From Rosellinia necatrix (Eukaryota > Ascomycota > Sordariomycetes > Xylariales > Xylariaceae), in contig JAGYVD010000002.1 of the NCBI GenBank assembly GCA_021209875.1, positions 372,001-436,000 on the forward strand: 64,000 bases of DNA, read 5' to 3'. Each line of letters starts with the position of its first letter. Within the stretch, counting starts at the first letter, position 1. The position numbers and the translations under genes are program-made. Shown here piece after piece: positions 31,242 through 41,683 of the stretch. The notes under the pieces were generated by a model, which was not told the origin of the DNA, did no database searches, and saw only the letters and a program-made list of their open reading frames with translations.

Positions 31242-32477
31242 ATGTTCAAGATTTTCAATTCCGTCTATTCCCCCCTCACTTCACGAAGCGAGTTGCCCGG
31301 TTCTGATGAGGAACATTGCGGCTTTCTTGATGGGAAACACTACCACCACGATGGCTCATCAAACCCCAAGCCTGATCGCCGAAGCCTCATACCACACTAC
31401 TCCATCGCCGTCCCTTGGGTCTTAGCAATACTCAACTTCGGGCTCTTTCTAAACCAATACCTGAGGCACCCCAGCGACCTCGAATGTGCCCGCCGTCTAA
31501 GTCCATACTGTATGTTACCAACCATCCAACGACGCGAGTCGACTAACGAAACGTGTCCAGCTCCCGCCATCGACGCCGGCGTCATCGAGTACTACGACAC
31601 GAACTTCCAAAACGCATTCGGGGGCAGGTCGGAGTATATGGGCCCGCCGACGCCCGAGCTCGAAGAGCGATGGGACGACCTCTGGAGCCGTAAGACGATC
31701 TCCCACGACGGGCAGCAGGGCCGTCTTTCTTCTTCTTCTTCTTCCTCTTCTTCTTCTTCTCTCCTTTTGCTTGACAATTAATATCACGCTGACGCGGGCG
31801 CACGGCAGGCGGCACCATAGAACTCCCGCCCGACGGGCCCGGCAAGCTAAACAAGTCGACGGAGGGCCTCAAGCACGCGCGGGGGGACCCGAACAGGGGC
31901 TACGCGGCGGTGCTCGAGGTCTTCCACCACCTGCACTGTCTGGTACGTCAAACGGCAGGATTTTTGCTCTACCCTACCCTGCCCTGCCCTGCCCTGCCCT
32001 GCCCTGCCTCAACCCAACCCAACCAAAACACCACACCCTGACCAAAAATGCTAACCATTTCCTCTCCCCCCACCTCCCCTCTCTCAGAATCAAATCCGAC
32101 AGTACACGTGGAGAGAGTACTACGCAACGCACATGGCGGGCTGGGTGGCGGCGGATAACCACGGACGGCTGGACCTCGACGTGACGGGCACGGGCACGGA
32201 CCCGGACCACGCGAGCGTAGGCGACCGCATGCACGTGGACCACTGCATCGAGGCGCTGCGGCTGCAGCTCATGTGCGCCGCGGACGTGACGCCGCTGCTG
32301 GTCGAGGTGGACGCGGGGAGCAGCCTCGGGCAGAGGGCCGACTTCGACGTCCACCACCGCTGCAGGCGCTGGGACCGGGTCGCCGCCTGGCAGGACGCGA
32401 ATAGCGTCGAGCGGGAAGAGGCGAGGGAAGAGGGGAGAGAGAGGAGGGGGAGGGGAAAGGGGGATGTCGCACGGTAG
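31242..32477 (+). CDS. UstYa-family (DUF3328) oxidase, RiPP cyclisation/oxidation candidate
   Basis: A membrane-bound protein of the family that cross-links or oxidises aromatic side chains in dikaritin-type peptides. Exons: 31242-31509, 31561-31689, 31809-31942 and 32088-32477 (phases 1, 1, 0), giving 306 residues. A cytosolic N-terminus is followed by one transmembrane helix (YSIAVPWVLAILNFGLFLNQYL) and the family landmarks: SPYSPAIDAGVIEYYDTNFQ, GPPTPELEERWDDLW, GYAAVLEVFHHLHCLNQIRQY with HHLHC at 172-176, and HVDHCIEALRLQLMC with HVDHC at 226-230. Both HxxHC motifs thought to bind metal are intact. The first intron (51 bp) is in frame, but its removal restores the canonical SPYSPA reading. 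The tail is Glu/Arg-rich low complexity. It is divergent from the repeat precursor, the pairing expected for a RiPP locus. Confidence 0.92.
31723..31763. repeat. (TCT)n microsatellite in UstYa intron 2
   Basis: An interrupted TCT/TCC run within the 119-bp intron 31690-31808, acting in effect as an extended pyrimidine tract. Confidence 0.85.
31970..32010. repeat. CCCTG pentanucleotide repeat in UstYa intron 3
   Basis: CTACCCTACCCTGCCCTGCC... continues as at least six CCCTG units inside the 145-bp intron 31943-32087, followed by AACCCAACCCAACC. Confidence 0.85.
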
Positions 32478-33165
32478 GGTGTGATGTGATCTCTCCCTCG
32501 TGTAATATTAGTACTTATAGTACTTATCTACTTGTGAGCTTGGGGGTGGGGGGTTGTGATGATCTCGCTATCAAACTAGTTATAAGCGCAGCGCGTTCAC
32601 TTATACGGGAGAGTTGTATGATGTGCTTGGCAAATGAGTGAGTGAGCAGCAAGCCCGGTAAAACTGCCGGCGGTGATAAAATAACCCCGATATATCCGAT
32701 GGCGCAATTCATGCCAACCGTTGACACCATTGGATTGACTAATCCAGACCTCTGAATTCTTTACCCGGTTGCCAAGCCACTTTCATGAATCCTGACATTT
32801 AGTCAATAACTGTTCTGGGCAAGGAAGCAATATGAAAGGTTTTTAATTAGAACCATAAGTACACCTTTCTTCTGTAGCTTTTAATGCTTGCTAAATTGCT
32901 GGCTTTTCATTTATTGGTGATGATAATTGGAAGCGGATAACTAAGTATATAATTTACGTGGTGAGCTTCAGCTGACAACTAACCCTAAGAGGAAAGAGAC
33001 CGTTGCGGAACCGTTCCAGAAACTACAATTATAGGCCTAGTTTAAACACCGATTGATCATTATCAACACCAACTTAAACTTATGCAACACAGATAGCTTT
33101 CAACCCAAACTCAGAAACAACGAGAAAAGGAAGAAAAAGAAGAGAGAAGAAGAATCCAGGCCAAA
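32478..33165. other. Intergenic region UstYa / 2-hydroxyacid dehydrogenase
   Basis: No gene is seen. It has lower GC than its neighbours. It holds the UstYa 3' flank and the promoter of the downstream gene. Confidence 0.6.
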
Positions 33166-34809
33166 ATGGGGAATATGCTTCCTGAACGCATCCCGGAGGC
33201 GGCGGCCAGCTCCAGCGTGGTGGCCGCTCGAAACAAGGACCTCACCGGCCACAAGCTGCTGATCATAGCGGACCAAGACCTGCCGGATGGGTACCGAGAA
33301 CACCTACGGGAGAAGTTCCCTGGGCTGGAATTCCTACACCTGCGCATCAGGTCGTGGGCGTACGCGACCGGCCCCCTACCGGGACAGATGGACGAGGACT
33401 GGGCCAACGTGACCATTCTCCTGACCGGCATCCGGCTCCCCGCCATCGCGGAGGCCCCCAAGCTGCAGCTCGTGCAGCTGAGCACCGCCGGCGTCAACCA
33501 CGTTCTGGATAAGCCCATCTTCAAGGACACCAAGATCCCGTTCTGCACGGCGAATGGCGTTGCGGGGTAAGAGATGAAGCCCGATCTCGGCATTCGTGTA
33601 ACCTACCTGTATAGCCCGTCGTTCTCCCGTCGTTCTCCCTTTTCTATAGACGGAGGGGGGTGTAGGTTGTCGTTGCTACCAAAGTGAGAGTGGGGATACG
33701 ACGAAGCAAGGAGACATATGAAGCAGATACGGAGAGAGGAAGGACGACAACACGCATGATTTTCACCGTCTTGCACGAGCAGAAACTAATGATACCTCGT
33801 GTCCAGTCCGCCCATCGCCGAATGGGTGATCTGTACCTACCTCGCCTACCAGCACCGCAGTGAGTCTCTTCCCTACCCGGAAATCAGGCGGGGGTAGGAA
33901 TTGTCTGAACATGTTTTTCTAACCAGACGCCTTTCCCGCTCTCCCACCTATCTAGTCCCTCGCTACCTCGACAATATGAAGAAAGGGCTCTGGGAGCATA
34001 GCTGGAACGACATGGACACACTGGACGTGGTCAAGCAGCGGGTGTAAGTAAGGCCAAACAGACAATCAGGAACCCTCTTGACGCAAGGCCCCCCCTACAT
34101 GCCAAAGCGGAGACATAAAATTGAAAAGGGGACGTTACGAGAGACTTTCAGTTTTCTAACCTTTTATTCTCGTTATTTTATAACATATAGCGGGATCCTC
34201 GGCTACGGCAGCATCGGCCGGCAGGTGGCGCGCGTGGCGACGGCGATGGGGATGGAGGTGTACGCGTACACGAACCGTGCGCGGCCGACGCCCGAATCGC
34301 GGCGCGACCGGTCGTACCACCCGCCGGGGCTCGGGGACCCGTCGGGGGCGCTGCCGGCGCGCTGGTTCTCGGGGACCTCGGAGGCGGAGCTCGGCGCGTT
34401 CCTCGGCAGCGGCCTCGACCTGCTCGTCGCCGCGCTGCCGCTGACGCCGCAGACGCGCGGGCTCCTCGGCCGCGCCCAGTTCGAGCGCCTCGCCGCCCCC
34501 CGCCCCGGCGGCCGCGGCGCCTACCTGTGCAACGTCGGCCGCGGCGCCACCGTCGTCACCGACGATCTCATCGCCGCCCTCGACGCCGGCTGGGTCCGTG
34601 GCGCCGCCCTCGACGTCACCGACCCGGAACCACTGCCGCCTGGCCACCCGCTTTGGAAGCAGAAGGATGTCATCGTCACGCCGCACGTGAGCGGGAACTC
34701 GGACAGCTATTACGAGCGTCTGCTGGAGATCCTCGATGTTAACCTGGAGAGGCTGAGCGAGGGGAAGGATGAGTTCTTGAATGAGGTTAGTAGGAAGAGG
34801 GGTTATTAA
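33166..34809 (+). CDS. D-isomer-specific 2-hydroxyacid dehydrogenase
   Basis: An NAD(P)-dependent oxidoreductase that interconverts 2-oxo acids and D-2-hydroxy acids. Exons: 33166-33566, 33807-33859, 33956-34043 and 34191-34809 (phases 2, 1, 2), giving 386 residues, slightly above the family norm because of an N-terminal extension of about 25 residues. The split substrate domain is followed by the Rossmann motif VGILGYGSIGRQ. The catalytic set is visible: Arg in LCNVGRGATV, Glu in DVTDPEPLPPGHP and His in VTPHVSGNSD. After the Rossmann motif, TNRARPTPESRRD contains Arg residues that would suit NADP. It lies downstream of the UstYa gene on the same strand; cluster membership is possible but not shown. 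Confidence 0.9.
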
Positions 34810-35624
34810 AGGGGAGGAAGTCGAGAGGTCGAGAGTGGAATCAATCGGCTGAAGTTTGGTCAGAGCGTATGGCTTGCTGCCTTTGTCATAGCAGCGCGTA
34901 GATGATGCCTACGCTATGTATGCATTGACAAAATAAATGCCAGTGCGCTCTTCAGCCTAGTTATACGTTTATGGGGTATATTTGAAACCACTTTTATGGC
35001 TGGGCAAAGTATTCCGTGATAAATCAGGGCCTGTAGCGACTAGATAGGGAAGTTGTAAGGATGGAGATCTACATAACTACCCAGGTACCTAGTAAGTAAT
35101 TGGCATGGTGTTCACCATAGTAGGTAACCAACCACTCGACATTATGGGTCGTACCTCCCCTACAGGCCGGGTTATACAGTAAGAACTTTAAAGATCTCTA
35201 CATCCCCGACTGTTCGAATAACCCCTTGCACGGTCAAAGTGTCTACTTAGGAAGGCGCCAGACTCCCTCCATTCATATGGGTATATGTGCACAACTCTCT
35301 TTAGTTGAACATCATACCCTTCTATAAGGGAATACCCAGATATCAAGGAGTGCGGGGATAGGCAGCCTCGGCTCATGTGAAGGGTGGTAACACGATCAGT
35401 TGCCTCACCTACCTTCCTACATCGAACCACATAGCCGATCCCTGGTCACCATTCTGTAGTTATTATATATATTTACAGCGATTGATTTTTGATTTCAAAA
35501 AGGAAAAAAAAAAGGGTGGTTGGGGTTATTCGACACAAATGGCCATTGGACAAACTCGTGCCGAGGTAACAAATCGGTAACAAGATATCGCACCTCACGA
35601 CAACCTCGCTTATACTCCGTGACA
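34810..35624. other. Intergenic region
   Basis: Between two genes on the plus strand. No gene is seen. It contains GGTACCTAG-type words (35085-35095) and an A-rich run at 35500-35513 before the next start. Confidence 0.6.
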
Positions 35625-37510
35625 ATGGCAACAGACACATCCGAGACAGCGCAGCAGCAGCAGCAGCAGCAGCAGCAGCCGGAGCCGGTGCTGATCATCG
35701 GCGCGGGGCTGGCGGGGCTGGTGGCGGCGTTCGAGCTGGCAGAGCGCGGGGTGCGGACGGTGGTGGTGGACCAGGAGGGGGAGCAGAACCTCGGGGGCCA
35801 GGCGTTCTGGTCGCTCGGGGGGATCTTCTGCGTGGACTCGGCGGAGCAGCGGCGCATGGGCATCCGGGACAGCCGGGCGCTCGCGCTGCGCGACTGGCTC
35901 GGCTCGGCCGCCTTCGACCGCGAGGGCGCCGAGGACCGCTGGCCGCGCCGCTGGGCCGAGGCCTTCGTCGACTTCGCCGCGGGCGGCATGGAGCGCTACC
36001 TCAAGGCCCGCGGCGCCGGCTTCGTCGCGAGCGTCGGCTGGGCCGAGCGCGGCGACGGCACCGCCGACGGCCACGGCAACTCCGTCCCCCGCTTCCACAT
36101 CACCTGGGGCGCCGGCCCCGAGGTCGTCCGCGTCTTCGCCGAGCCCGTGCGCGCCGCGGAGGGGAAGGGCCTCGTCGAGTTCCGCTTCCGCCACGTGGTC
36201 GACGAGCTGGTGGTCGACGGGGGCTCCGGGAGGGCCGTCGGGGTGCGCGGCCGCGTGCTGGAGCAGGACCCCGTCGAGCGGGGCGCCCGGTCGTCGAGGA
36301 AGGCCGTCGACGCGTTCGAGCTGCGCGGCTCGGCCGTCGTCATAGCCACCGGCGGCATCGGCGGGAACGTCGAGGCCGTCAAGAAGGCCTGGCCCGTCGA
36401 TCGCCTCGGCCCCAAGGTGCCCGAGAACTTCGTCATCGGCGTGCCGGCCCACGTGGACGGGCGCATGATAGACATCGTCGAGTCGGCCGGCGCGAACGTC
36501 ATCAACCGAGACCGGAGTGAGTCACACATCCCATTTCCCAAACCCCATAATCAGTTATCCCAGAAACCCCCAGAAGCAAGCCCTGCTCGAAAACGACGGA
36601 CGCTAATCTCCCCTCCGGGGGCGTGTGTTCGACAGTGTGGCATTACACCGAGGGCCTGCAGAACTGGAACCCGATCTGGCCGGGCCACGGGATCCGGGTG
36701 CTGCCGGCGCCGTCCTCGCTCTGGCTCGACGCCACGGGGGTCCGGCTGCCGCCGTTCCTGTACCCCGGGAGCGACACGCTGGCGACGCTGCGGCACATCT
36801 GCGGCACGGGCCACGACTACACCTGGTTCGTGCTGAACCAGACCATCATCGCGCGCGAGTTCGCGCTCTCCGGGTCCGAGCAGAACCCGGACCTCACGGC
36901 CAAGAGCCTCTGGCAGCTCCTCCTGTCGCGCGTCTTCTCCTCCAAGGGCACCGTCCCCGTCCAGAACTTCCAGAAGCACGGCGCCGACTTCGTCGTCCGC
37001 GACAACCTCGCCGACCTCGTCGCCGGCATGAACGAGCTCGCCCGATCGTCGTCCGTGTCCCGCGGCGGCGGCGCCCCCGCGCCCGTGCTGGACTTCGCCC
37101 GGGTGGCCGAGGTCGTCGCGGCCCGCGACGGCCAGGTCGACAACGCGTTCTGCAAGGACGCGCAGGTCATGCTGATCCGCAACGGCCGCAACTACTGGCC
37201 GGACAGCCGCAGCCGCATCGCGGCGCCGCATCGCCTGCTCGACCCGGCCCACGGCCCCCTCATCGCCGTGCGCATGAACCTGCTGACGCGCAAGACCCTC
37301 GGCGGCGTCGAGACCGACCTCGGCAGCCGCGTCATGCGCCCCGACGGCTCGGCGTTCCCCGGCCTCTACGCCGCCGGCGAGGCCGCCGGCTTCGGCGGCG
37401 GCGGCGTCCACGGCTACAACTCCCTCGAGGGCACCTTCCTCGGCGGCTGCATCTTCTCCGGCCGCGCTGCCGGGATGGCCATCGCCGACGAGGTCTTGGG
37501 CTTGAAGTAA
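35625..37510 (+). CDS. FAD-binding fumarate reductase / 3-ketosteroid dehydrogenase-type flavoprotein
   Basis: A flavoprotein of the FAD_binding_2 family, which reduces or introduces C=C bonds next to carbonyls. Exons are 35625-36516 and 36636-37510 with a 119-bp phase-1 intron, giving 588 residues. The start carries a poly-Gln tract (residues 9-17, CAG repeat), then the dinucleotide motif EPVLIIGAGLAGLVAAFELAE. GGQAFWSLGGIFCVD is the FAD-contact loop of this family. VVIATGGIGGN marks the second FAD contact, and the C-terminal LYAAGEAAGFGGGGVHGYNS and GTFLGGCIFSGRAAG complete the FAD site. The closest look is to fungal and actinobacterial KstD-like or fumarate reductase-like proteins; the substrate is unknown. 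It is same-strand with the 2-hydroxyacid dehydrogenase. Confidence 0.9.
35650..35679. repeat. (CAG)n microsatellite, poly-Gln
   Basis: A nearly pure CAG run at the N-terminus of the flavoprotein gene, encoding nine Gln just before the FAD-binding strand. Confidence 0.9.
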
Positions 37511-38076
37511 AGCTTTATTCCTCATATATGTTTTAACGTGTCAAGAGTGTATGATAAAAAGACAAACGTGTGTGTATGTGGTTATCGGGATTTCATGTTT
37601 TTTTTCTTGTCAACCCCCCATCCATCCTGGGTTACTATCCATCAAGTTAGTGGTCTCGCACATTTGTAAATATGTTATAAAAAATTAAAAAAAACTTGCA
37701 AAAAATCTCGATAAACGGCTAGATTCGTATATTTAATAGCAGCCTCCGAGAATTAGATTAAAAACGCACTGTGACACCTCATAAAACAGAACATGGATGA
37801 TGTGCTCCATAACCCTGCGTATTTATGGTTCTCAACGTCGACCAACCAACCAGCCAGCCAACGAGCGAAATGCCGTTACAAAAAGGGAAAAAAAAAAAAA
37901 GAAAACATCGAGGCCACTCGTACATAATAAATAATACGAGTAAATAGCCAGTCCTTCTCCACCCACCGAGCAGTCCGTAACGCCATGCCGGGCCCGAACA
38001 CCATAACCCCCGGGATCCTCCTCCCGATCCTTCCATCAGCCAACCCCCCCCCCCACCCCTCCACCCCCCAAAGGCT
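37511..38076. other. Intergenic region between convergent genes
   Basis: The 3' flanks of the flavoprotein gene (plus) and prephenate dehydrogenase (minus). It contains T/A runs (37599, 37681-37694, 37890-37902) and a C10 run near 38047-38056. No gene is seen. Confidence 0.6.
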
Positions 38077-39931
38077 TTAGGACTTAGTGCTCTCCAGCAC
38101 GGCCTTGACCATGCGGTTCCCGACCTCGATGGCCTCGGGGAAGCGGGGCTCGAAGAAGCGCTGGGTCTCGCGGAAGCGCTCCTTCCAGGTCTCGAAGTGG
38201 CCGAGGCCGACGCACTCGGCCCAGCCGCGGGCGGCGAAGGTGAACTCGAGGTCGTCGCCGCGGAAGGTGTTGTCGTCGACGGCGACGCGCAGCGCCTCCT
38301 CGAGCCGCTCGGGCTTGCGGAACAGGTGCTCCGTCACGCCGAGCCAGAGCCGGAACAGCGGCGTGCTGCAGATCATGTGCTCGTACGGCACGATCCCCAG
38401 CGCGCTCCAGCAGTCGACCATGGCCAGGAGGCTGAGGTGGTTGTTCGGCAGCGGCGCCAGGTCCGGCGCGCGCTGGCCGAGGCTGAACTGGTCGAGCACG
38501 GTGTCGCGGAGCAGCGGCTTGTCCGCCCACTTGGGCTGCTCGTCGGACCCGAACACCTTCTCCTTCGCCTGCAGCACGCGCGCCCGCAGCTCCGCCCGCT
38601 GCCCGCCCAGCATCAGCTTGTACAGCTCCGTGACCGACTTGGCGTACTGGTTGATCTGCTTCCGCGCCTCCGGGTTGAGGATCGCGAGCCCCGCGTACAC
38701 GTGCCACTTCTGGCTGTAGATGCGCATCGTCAGGTTGATCTTGACGTTCTCGATCCCGCCCACGTAGCGCGCCCCTTCCCACGGGAACTGACGCGACGAG
38801 TGCCAGGCTTTGCCCATGCTGAGAAAGGCGGCGTGCGTGACCGCCTGGGTATCCGCCGTAATGCGGTCATGCTGTTTCGCCGTGAGGTACACGAGCTCGG
38901 ACTGCAGGCAGCTGAGGACGGTCTTGACTTTGCCCCACGACTCGTCTGAAGCACGGTGCTTGATGAGAACCTTCAGGGGGGGCCAGCCACCCGTCAGCGG
39001 GACTGTGGTCAAATCATGGCAAGAGAGGAGGGAAAGGCAGGCTATACCAATGGCTGGCCCTTACTGTCGACCTTGGGGCCGTGGAGTGAATGACAGGACA
39101 CTATATCCACGTCCGGAGGAAGATGATCCTCAAAGGCCTTGATCTCGGGGGCCTTGCAGGATGTCTGGCCACCGACGATAGCGTTCTGCTTGGTCGCTAT
39201 TTCACACTTTAGTCATAGTTCAACGTCCGGGAAACATCAAAAACGCATGTATGCCTACATGGACCGAACTCGGCAACAACCAGGCCGATACTTGCAGCTT
39301 CTACGCTGTAAATGATGTAGTCGCTAGCACGAGATACCAGATGGCCATTCCGGAGAATTTGTATATTTGTCTGGACAAGTCTCAGCACATATTCGGACTG
39401 AGAACAAATTGCTACAGATATTCACCCTGCTCGAAAACTCTTTACATAAACCTTCATAATGTTCCTCCTTGTCACAAGCCTTAATTCTACCCAGTCATCG
39501 TATTAGTAGGTCCAAGTATAGGCGTGCTTATGCTTCTACGCGGCGTCTTGATCTGCGGATGGCCTATTAGTATCCCGGTTGAAACCAAAGCGGCAAGTCG
39601 AGAGGATATGTGAATGTGCTTCAGACAAAATTGAAAAAGGTAGCTGAGAATTGACATCATGGAAAGTCAACGGCTTTACCGGGAACCAGAATGGCCGATC
39701 CGGCAAGCCGAAGACAATGCTCGAGCCAAATGCGCTCAAGTCATCATCTGCGAGAGGGTGCGACGCGGCGGTAGTGAGGTAAGGGAACTTACAAAGACAG
39801 AATGGAGGCTCAGCTGGGTGATTTGGCCACACGCTTCGGGATGCTTACTTCCAACCCGCATCGCTGAGCCTCCGGGCGTACATCTTGCCCATGTCGCCCA
39901 TGCCGATGATGCCGACGATGAAGTTCTCCAT
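38077..39931 (-). CDS. TYR1: Prephenate dehydrogenase (tyrosine biosynthesis)
   Basis: Converts prephenate to 4-hydroxyphenylpyruvate with NADP, the fungal route to tyrosine. Exons: 39931-39849, 39486-39426, 39370-39259, 39196-39048 and 38970-38077, giving 432 residues, against 452 in budding yeast. The frame holds across all four introns, the first of which is long (362 bp). The N-terminal Rossmann motif FIVGIIGMGDMGKMYARRL is followed by NGHLVSRASDYIIYSVEA, IVGGQTSCKAPEI and CHSLHGPKVD, then ITADTQAVTHAAFLSMGKAW, all matching the yeast enzyme closely. The C-terminal helical domain keeps PYEHMICSTPLFRLWLGVTE and DDLEFTFAARGW. It is divergent from the RCC1-type gene. Confidence 0.96.
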
Positions 39932-40461
39932 CTTGGCTGGGACAATTCTCCCTGAACTCGAGGCCATCATGTCCATCTACCAGTGCCAAAAGGTTCCAGG
40001 ACTTGTCGCAGTGACAAACGACAAGAATAAATCGATCGGTCGAATTGCAATCTTACACCTAAAATTAGCCAGGCAAGAGTGTCACATCATTCGAGAGAGC
40101 TCTTGGTGAACCGCGAGGTCTGTGTCTGTCGCACCGCTGAGGTGGGCGAGGCAGTTGAAACAGAAGCACTTCGAAGTGTTGATGGGAGAAAAAGTTGTTG
40201 CGAGGCAGAGGGACAAAGTTCTTTTTATGGAGCGAAAAGTTTGGATGGGGCATCCGCTTTGATCGGCGTCGGAGAAAACACTGTGCCTTGAAAGCCCCAC
40301 CCTGGCCCACTTTAGTTGAGCTTACTGTAAAGGGTAGTGGCTAATGTAGTTGATACCTGCAAAGGTACCTGCAACCACGTGCTGTAACTCCGGTAGTTCA
40401 GGCTGTTGCCCTCTACAGAAAATAGTGGTGAGTGATAGACATACACTTGCTACAACCGACT
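39932..40461. other. Divergent intergenic region TYR1 / RCC1-type gene
   Basis: Shared promoter region. Nothing recognisable beyond a GGTACCTGCA word near 40360-40372. Confidence 0.6.
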
Positions 40462-41568
40462 ATGGACGGTCTTTTCGCCCTAGGGTCCAACGGATCAGGC
40501 CAGTTAGGCTTGGGCCATAAGGAAGACGTGTCTGTCCCGAAACAGGTCGAGTTTAGTCGAGCTCTCGACAACGACCCCATCATCCAAGTGGCAGCGGGCG
40601 GCAATCATACAATTCTCGTCACAGCGTCCGGGCGGGCTTACTGGAGTGGTTATCATGACAACGGTTGTTGTGGAATATTTGATGATGAGGCCACAAACAA
40701 TGGTCGCCCAATATTTCGAAAATTACGCCTATCAGATTCTGCGGATCAAGAACCTCTTATTAAGTATGCCGCTTGCACATGGGATACCACGATACTTATC
40801 GCGAGTGATGAGGACGGTCAAGCCACACGAGTGTACAACTGCGGCACTACGGAAGGTATAGAGGGAGCACCTGCACCCATGCCTGGCTTTCCCCCGACTG
40901 GAACGACAGTAACAAGCCTGGCAGCCGGATTCAGACACGTCGTTATCGTCCTCGACAACGGCGACGTTTACGGCTGGGGTAATAGAAGAAAAGGTCAGTT
41001 GGGCCCACAGCTAGAGAATGATGCCGACACCGGGAATGCGGTCGCCGTGCCCCGGAAGGTCAGCGGCGTGCCATTCAGAGCTGCTAAAGCTGTCTGTTGC
41101 CAATATACAACCTGTCTTATTGCGGAACCCGGGGACGGGAGGATATTGGTCCTGGGCGCCGATAAATGGGGATTGAAAAGCCAGGCGCCCGCCGAGATAT
41201 CCAGCTGGAAAGCCATAGCTGCTAGTTGGGGTGGTATTTATATCCTCAAACGGGACGGGACACTCGAAGCATGGGGCCGGGATGATCATGGTCAGTTACC
41301 TCCTCCCGGTCTCCCGGAAATATCCTGTTTTGCGGCCGGAAGTGAGCATATCGTAGCTCTGACAGCGGCTGGAGAGGTGCTAGCTTTTGGCTGGGGCGAA
41401 CACGGTAACTGTGGACCTCACACGGATGGAAAATTCGGCGATGTTAAGGCGCGATGGAACGTGCTTGCCGCATTGAAGAATCTACCTGAGGGGTCAAGTA
41501 TCACAGCCGTTGGGGCGGGATGCGCGACGAGTTGGATTCATATTACGAGCGATGGTGTGTTTTTATAA
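40462..41568 (+). CDS. RCC1-repeat (ATS1-like) protein
   Basis: A single-exon gene of 368 residues. It starts directly with an RCC1 blade (MDGLFALGSNGSGQLGLGHKEDVSVP) and repeats the RCC1 signature: VAAGGNHTILVTASGRAYWSG, LAAGFRHVVIVLDNGDVYGWG, GQLGPQ, then IYILKRDGTLEAWGRDDHGQL, FAAGSEHIVALTAAGEVLAFG and WGEHGNCGPH. Size and the immediate N-terminal blade match yeast Ats1, a cytosolic protein linked to microtubules and to diphthamide and tRNA wobble-uridine modification; that role is inferred. An upstream in-frame start lacks an ATG. It converges on RAD9 with only 115 bp between the stop codons. Confidence 0.85.
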   Translation: MDGLFALGSNGSGQLGLGHKEDVSVPKQVEFSRALDNDPIIQVAAGGNHTILVTASGRAYWSGYHDNGCCGIFDDEATNNGRPIFRKLRLSDSADQEPLIKYAACTWDTTILIASDEDGQATRVYNCGTTEGIEGAPAPMPGFPPTGTTVTSLAAGFRHVVIVLDNGDVYGWGNRRKGQLGPQLENDADTGNAVAVPRKVSGVPFRAAKAVCCQYTTCLIAEPGDGRILVLGADKWGLKSQAPAEISSWKAIAASWGGIYILKRDGTLEAWGRDDHGQLPPPGLPEISCFAAGSEHIVALTAAGEVLAFGWGEHGNCGPHTDGKFGDVKARWNVLAALKNLPEGSSITAVGAGCATSWIHITSDGVFL

Positions 41569-41683
41569 CCATGACCAGCGAGTTTATCGTGCTCGCCATC
41601 AGTATTCTGTCGCACACCCTAAAGCTTGGCGGATATGGGCTAACAACGTCCGATCCGAACACACGGCCCTCTCGTAGCTTACC

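Noticed and set aside
31970..32010. CCCTG/CCCTA run as an interstitial telomere
   Set aside because: Five-base period and inside an intron; the fungal telomere unit is TTAGGG, so it is a simple repeat.
36551..37525. 324-codon minus-strand frame over the flavoprotein gene
   Set aside because: Antisense shadow of GC-rich coding sequence; the plus strand carries all FAD motifs.
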